Source of the DNA: Christensenellaceae bacterium
Lineage (GTDB): Bacteria; Bacillota; Clostridia; Christensenellales; Aristaeellaceae
Length of the DNA stretch: 8,866 nucleotides
Reading direction: 5' to 3'
Assembly (NCBI GenBank): GCA_017881705.1
Contig: JADGQP010000084.1
Location: 1 to 8,866, forward strand
Shown here in pieces: positions 5,521-8,866 of this stretch. The first letter of the stretch is position 1; each line of letters begins with the position of its first letter. The notes beneath the pieces were generated by a model. The model saw nothing but the letters and a program-made list of their open reading frames with translations. It made no database searches and had not been told where the DNA came from. The translations under genes and the position numbers were made by a program.

Positions 5521-6546
5521 TTACAGGATCAGCATGCAATCCCCAAAGGAAAAGAAACGGTAACGCTCCTGCACGGCCGTATTGTAAACGCGCAGGGCTT
5601 CTTCCCGTCCCATCAGCGCGGAAACCAGCATCAGCAGTGTGCTCTCCGGAAGATGGAAGTTGGTGATCAATGCGTCCACAGCTTTATAACGGTACCCAGG
5701 CGTTATGAAGATGCCTGTTTCGCCGCTTTGGGGGTGCACAACGCCGCCGTCGTCGGCAACCGTTTCCAGCGTGCGCACGCTGGTAGTTCCCACGCACACG
5801 CAGCGCCGGCCATTCGCGCGCGCCGCGTTGATGGCGTTTGCCGCTTCGGGGGAAACCTCGTAGCGTTCCACGTGCATTATGTGTTCTTCCACGTTTTCCG
5901 TTTTCACGGGCCGAAACGTGCCCAGCCCAACGTGCAGAAGGATCGGAACGATAGCTACCCCCATACCGCGAATGCGGCTGAGCAGTTCCGGTGTAAAGTG
6001 CAAACCGGCCGTAGGCGCGGCGGCGCTGCCTTCCTCTTTGGCGTAAACGGTCTGGTAACGGCTCTGGTCAACCAGATGCTCGTGTATGTAGGGAGGCAGC
6101 GGCATTTGCCCCAGCTCGTCCAGCAGCGCCTCGAAAACGCCCTGGTAATGAAAGCGTACCGTGCGTCCGCCGCTGTCCAGCGAGGAGAGAATCTCGGCGC
6201 GCAGCAAGCCGCCGCCGAAACTGCAAAACGCGCCCGTGGGCAGCCTGCGCCCGGGGCGAACCAGCGTTTCCCACACGTCGGCGGAAACGCGCCGGAGTAA
6301 CAGTATTTCCACAGGCACGCCCGTGCCTTCCTTTTCGCCCAGCAACCGCGCGGGAATCACCTTGGTTTCGTTCAGCACCAGCGCGTCCCCGGAAACAAGA
6401 TACTGCGGCAGATCGTAAAAATGTTGATGTCGAATGCTTCCGTCCGCACGGTTGTACACCAACATGCGGCTGTGGTCGCGGGGCTCTATGGGGGTCTGCG
6501 CGATCAGCTCTTGGGGAAGGGAATAGGTAAAGTCGCTCGTTTTCAA
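5521..6546 (-). CDS. queA: S-adenosylmethionine:tRNA ribosyltransferase-isomerase
   Basis: QueA moves the ribosyl part of S-adenosylmethionine onto preQ1 already inserted at position 34 of GUN-anticodon tRNAs, giving epoxyqueuosine, the penultimate step of queuosine synthesis. The 341-residue length is normal. Family hallmarks are the N-terminal KTSDFTYSLPQELIAQ (2-17), LVLNETKVIPARL (56-68), GSAAAPTAGLHFT (173-185), LHVGLGTFRPV (204-214), TNFHLPES (295-302) and the closing YRFFSFGDCMLI (329-340). The start is TTG at 6546-6544; AAGGAAG lies about ten bases upstream on the minus strand, and the N-terminus aligns with the usual MKxSDF opening, so no alternative start fits. It begins 24 bases after the ruvB stop and is the last gene of the operon. 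Tgt, often the next gene, is absent here. Confidence 0.96.
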   Translation of the reverse strand: MKTSDFTYSLPQELIAQTPIEPRDHSRMLVYNRADGSIRHQHFYDLPQYLVSGDALVLNETKVIPARLLGEKEGTGVPVEILLLRRVSADVWETLVRPGRRLPTGAFCSFGGGLLRAEILSSLDSGGRTVRFHYQGVFEALLDELGQMPLPPYIHEHLVDQSRYQTVYAKEEGSAAAPTAGLHFTPELLSRIRGMGVAIVPILLHVGLGTFRPVKTENVEEHIMHVERYEVSPEAANAINAARANGRRCVCVGTTSVRTLETVADDGGVVHPQSGETGIFITPGYRYKAVDALITNFHLPESTLLMLVSALMGREEALRVYNTAVQERYRFFSFGDCMLIL

Positions 6547-6570
6547 GACGTTCTTGCTTCCTTAACTTAA

Positions 6571-7608
6571 TTAAAATGAAATTTGTTCGCCGTTGGCCTC
6601 GGGCGGCACGAGGGGTTTGCGCCCCATATGTGCGTACGCGGCGGGGGTGACCACCCGACCACGCGACGTGCGCACCAGAAAGCCCAGCTGCATCAGGTAG
6701 GGTTCGTACACGTCCTCGATGGTGGTTGCGTCCTCGCCGGTCATGGCGCTGAGCGTGTCCAGCCCCACGGGGCCGCCGGAGAATTTATCCATCATCGTGG
6801 CTAGCATGGTGCGGTCCACTCGATCCAGCCCCAGCACATCCACATCCAGCATATCCAACGCCAGGCGGGCAATTTCCCGGGTGATATGGCCGTTGGCGCG
6901 AATCTGCGCGTAATCGCGCACGCGGCGCAGCATCCGGTTGGCAATGCGCGGCGTGCCGCGGCTGCGGCCCGCAATCTCCGATATGCCGTCCTCGTCGGCG
7001 TCCACGTGCAGGATGCCTACGTTGCGGCGCAGAATGGTGGCCAGTTCGTCGCAGGTGTACATTTCAAGCCTGAAAAGCAGTCCGAACCGGTCGCGCAAGG
7101 GAGCTGAAAGCAGGCCCGCGCGCGTGGTGGCGCCCACCAGCGTAAAGTGCGGCAGATCCAGGCGGATGCTGCGCGCCGTCGGCCCTTTGCCAATCATGAT
7201 ATCCAGTGCGTAATCCTCCATGGCGGGGTAGAGCACTTCCTCCACCGAGCGGCTCAGGCGGTGGATCTCGTCGATAAAAAGCACGTCGCCGTCGGTCAGG
7301 TTGGTTAAAATGCTGGCCAGGTCGCCCGGACGGTCGATGGCAGGCCCGCTTGTGATGCGGATGTTTTGACCCATCTCCGCGGCAATGATGCCCGCCAGCG
7401 TCGTCTTGCCAAGGCCGGGCGGGCCGTATAACAGCAAATGATCCAGCGATTCACGGCGCTTGAGCGCAGCCTCGATGGATATGCGTAAGTTTTGTTTAAT
7501 CGGCTCCTGACCCACGTAATCGCGCAGGGCCTTCGGGCGAAGCGTTTGCTCCTGCTCGTCGTCGCCCGTACGGAATCCGCTGGTGATCAAACGTTCTTCG
7601 TCTGGCAT
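6571..7608 (-). CDS. ruvB: Holliday junction branch migration helicase RuvB
   Basis: RuvB is the AAA+ hexameric motor that, loaded by RuvA, drives branch migration of Holliday junctions in recombination repair. From the chosen start the protein has 345 residues, a usual length. Visible motifs are Walker A GPPGLGKT (62-69), Walker B LFIDEIH (110-116), sensor 1 GATT (159-162), the APLRDRFG arginine-finger region (169-176), and sensor 2 GTPRIANRMLRR (218-229). The C-terminal winged helix spans about 260-335 (GGPVGLDTLSAMTGE, then YLMQLGFLVRTSRGR). The frame stays open to a TTG at 7635, but AAAGGAG (7623-7617 on the minus strand) is eight bases before the ATG at 7608 and would fall inside the longer version, so 7608 is preferred. 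It follows ruvA by 88 bases and precedes queA by 24. Confidence 0.97.
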   Translation of the reverse strand: MPDEERLITSGFRTGDDEQEQTLRPKALRDYVGQEPIKQNLRISIEAALKRRESLDHLLLYGPPGLGKTTLAGIIAAEMGQNIRITSGPAIDRPGDLASILTNLTDGDVLFIDEIHRLSRSVEEVLYPAMEDYALDIMIGKGPTARSIRLDLPHFTLVGATTRAGLLSAPLRDRFGLLFRLEMYTCDELATILRRNVGILHVDADEDGISEIAGRSRGTPRIANRMLRRVRDYAQIRANGHITREIARLALDMLDVDVLGLDRVDRTMLATMMDKFSGGPVGLDTLSAMTGEDATTIEDVYEPYLMQLGFLVRTSRGRVVTPAAYAHMGRKPLVPPEANGEQISF

Positions 7609-7672
7609 AGAGTGTGCTCCTTTATCGGCGGACAATTTGAATCCGTTTAAAATCTTGGCGTGGGGGAATGGA

Positions 7673-7695
7673 AGCCAGCGCTGCCGGCAGCGGCT
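7673..7695 (-). other. Intercistronic hairpin between ruvA and ruvB
   Basis: AGCC (7673-7676) pairs with GGCT (7692-7695) and GCTG (7680-7683) with CAGC (7688-7691), with a three-base bulge and a CCGG loop. It starts one base after the ruvA stop on the minus strand and has no T-run, so it is not a terminator. Inference: it may protect the upstream message or set relative expression of ruvA and ruvB. Confidence 0.4.
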
Positions 7696-7696
7696 G

Positions 7697-8314
7697 TTAC
7701 ACCTTCTGGGCCATGTTGCGCAGCGCCATCCGGATCATCTCGTCCGCTGTCTGTGCCTGCCCTTTAGCGCCCTTGAGGGCTTTGGCGGCCTCCTGCGGAG
7801 AATAGCCCAGAGCCTTGAGTGCCTGCATGGCCTCGCCCAGCGCGTCCTGCGCAGGCGCTTCGCTGTCCATAAACGCGCTATCCTCGGCGGATAAGCCGCC
7901 TGTCAGCGCGTCCTGCGCAACCTTATCTTTCAGCTCCAGCGCGATGCGCTGCGCCGTTTTTTTGCCGATGCCTGGCGCGCGGCTGAGCATGGCGATATCG
8001 CTGGTGAGGATTGCCAACCGCAAATCGGCAAGCGGCAGGCTGCCCAGCACAAAAAGCGCGGATTTCGGGCCCACGCCCGTAACCGTAATCAGGCTGCGGA
8101 ACATATCCCTTTCTTCCCGGGTGAAAAAACCGTATAGCTCCATCGCGTCCTCGCGGACGTTCAGGTGCGTATACAGACGGCAGCGCGAATCCACCGGAGG
8201 AATAGCCGCCAGCGTATTCATGCTACACAACAGGCGAAAGCCGATGCCGCCTGCCAGCAGCACCACCTCGCCCGCGCTTTTTTCAAGCACCGCGCCTTCT
8301 ACCAATGCGATCAC
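7697..8314 (-). CDS. ruvA: Holliday junction DNA helicase subunit RuvA
   Basis: RuvA binds the four-way junction as a tetramer, holds it open and recruits RuvB. The 205-residue product has the usual three domains: an OB fold (1-63) ending in the acidic pin VREDAMELYGF, where Glu55 and Asp56 match the E. coli pin residues; two helix-hairpin-helix motifs at GVGPKSAL (80-87) and APGIGKKTAQRI (113-124); a flexible linker (about 137-157); and a C-terminal domain (158-205; ALGEAMQALKALGY) that contacts RuvB. The start is GTG at 8314, which gives the normal MIA opening. Its ribosome binding site GAGGGAG overlaps the ruvC stop codon, which lies only ten bases upstream, so translation of the two is probably coupled. 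Confidence 0.96.
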   Translation of the reverse strand: MIALVEGAVLEKSAGEVVLLAGGIGFRLLCSMNTLAAIPPVDSRCRLYTHLNVREDAMELYGFFTREERDMFRSLITVTGVGPKSALFVLGSLPLADLRLAILTSDIAMLSRAPGIGKKTAQRIALELKDKVAQDALTGGLSAEDSAFMDSEAPAQDALGEAMQALKALGYSPQEAAKALKGAKGQAQTADEMIRMALRNMAQKV

Positions 8315-8324
8315 GGCGACTCCC

Positions 8325-8819
8325 TCATTTCATTAAAAACTGTGCGCTGGACACGCCCGTGGCGGAGTGGGTGAGCGCGATAGCGAGCGCGTCGGCAGCG
8401 TCGTCGGGGCGCGCTATATCGTCCATATGTAAAAGTAGCTTTACCATTTCCTGCACCTGGCGCTTTTCGGCTTTGCCATAGCCGACGATCGCCTGCTTTA
8501 CCTGCATAGGCGTGTATTCGTACAGTTTGTCTGTCTGCGCGGCGCAAACCGCGACGCTCACGCCCCGCGCAGCGCCCACCGTAAGCGCCGTGGTTACGTT
8601 GCGGGCAAAAAACAGTTCCTCAAAAGCGATCTCATCCGGGTGATACAGTGAAAGCAAAGCGATCATCTCGTTTTGGATCGCCATCAGCCTGGCGGGCAGG
8701 GTTTGATCGGGCTTTGTGATAATGCAGCCGTACCCCACAAGCCTTTGCCTGCCGCCTGCGCTTTCGATGACGCCCCAACCGAGGGTGGCCAGGCCGGGAT
8801 CAATGCCCAAAACGATCAT
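8325..8819 (-). CDS. ruvC: Crossover junction endodeoxyribonuclease RuvC
   Basis: RuvC is the dimeric resolvase that nicks Holliday junctions symmetrically after RuvAB branch migration. The 164-residue length is typical. It has an RNase H-like fold with the catalytic acids all present: Asp7 in GIDPG (5-9), Glu67 in AFEELFFARN (65-74), and Asp140 and Asp143 in DDAADALAIALTH (139-151). The ATG at 8819 is preceded on the minus strand by GGAGG with seven bases of spacing. It is the first visible gene of the ruvC-ruvA-ruvB-queA operon. About 47 bases upstream remain in the window; TATCAT at 8865-8860 on the minus strand could be a -10, but the -35 would lie outside, so the promoter or an upstream co-transcribed gene (yebC is common there) cannot be judged. 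Confidence 0.96.
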   Translation of the reverse strand: MIVLGIDPGLATLGWGVIESAGGRQRLVGYGCIITKPDQTLPARLMAIQNEMIALLSLYHPDEIAFEELFFARNVTTALTVGAARGVSVAVCAAQTDKLYEYTPMQVKQAIVGYGKAEKRQVQEMVKLLLHMDDIARPDDAADALAIALTHSATGVSSAQFLMK

Positions 8820-8866
8820 ACGGATCCCTCCCGTTTTTACGCAGCCTCGCGCCTGTTTTATGATAA

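Noticed and set aside
5494..6300. Plus-strand open frame of 268 codons opposite queA
   Set aside because: It is antisense to queA, whose full set of motifs is present; the product resembles a mirror translation rich in Arg, His and Ala.

Overview
The window reads as ordinary chromosomal DNA from a Bacillota (Firmicutes) bacterium, most likely class Clostridia. The evidence is strong Shine-Dalgarno sites of the GGAGG type before nearly every gene, near-consensus sigma-A promoters, an EF-P with the KPGKGAAF loop typical of Bacillota, a type III pantothenate kinase beside an ECF-type vitamin transporter S component, PlsY, and a small acidic zinc-ribbon protein of a kind I know from clostridia. 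By eye the DNA is moderately GC-rich (upper 50s percent), which favours an intestinal-type clostridial lineage over classical low-GC Clostridium. The genus cannot be named from this alone.

Layout. (1) 1-1435, plus strand: the end of an M24-family Xaa-Pro peptidase, then efp, then the acidic coiled-coil/zinc-ribbon protein, closed by a long nested hairpin at 1466-1527. (2) 1598-4658, plus strand: a sigma-A promoter (TTTACA, 17 bases, TATAAT), a structured leader of about 125 nt, then an ECF transporter S component (probably for pantothenate), coaX, and hom, ending in an intrinsic terminator. (3) 4657-5419, plus strand: an extended -10 promoter whose -35 overlaps that terminator's T-run, then plsY alone, closed by a perfect hairpin that can serve both strands. 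(4) 8819-5521, minus strand: ruvC-ruvA-ruvB-queA, an operon converging on plsY, with ATG, GTG, ATG and TTG starts respectively.

How the genes work together. The efp cluster concerns translation of proline-rich sequences (EF-P) and probably turnover of Xaa-Pro peptides. The middle operon couples uptake and phosphorylation of a vitamin precursor (pantothenate to 4'-phosphopantothenate, the first step to coenzyme A) with the homoserine branch of aspartate-family amino acid synthesis. plsY makes lysophosphatidic acid for membrane lipids. The minus-strand operon supplies the complete RuvABC Holliday-junction machinery plus QueA for queuosine tRNA modification.

No mobile element, CRISPR array, phage gene, toxin-antitoxin pair or obviously new multi-gene system is visible. 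The items most worth a second look are the structured leader before the ECF transporter gene, its unusual pairing with hom, and the poorly characterised acidic zinc-ribbon protein. Two start codons (hom, ruvB) are placed downstream of the longest open frame because of their ribosome binding sites.
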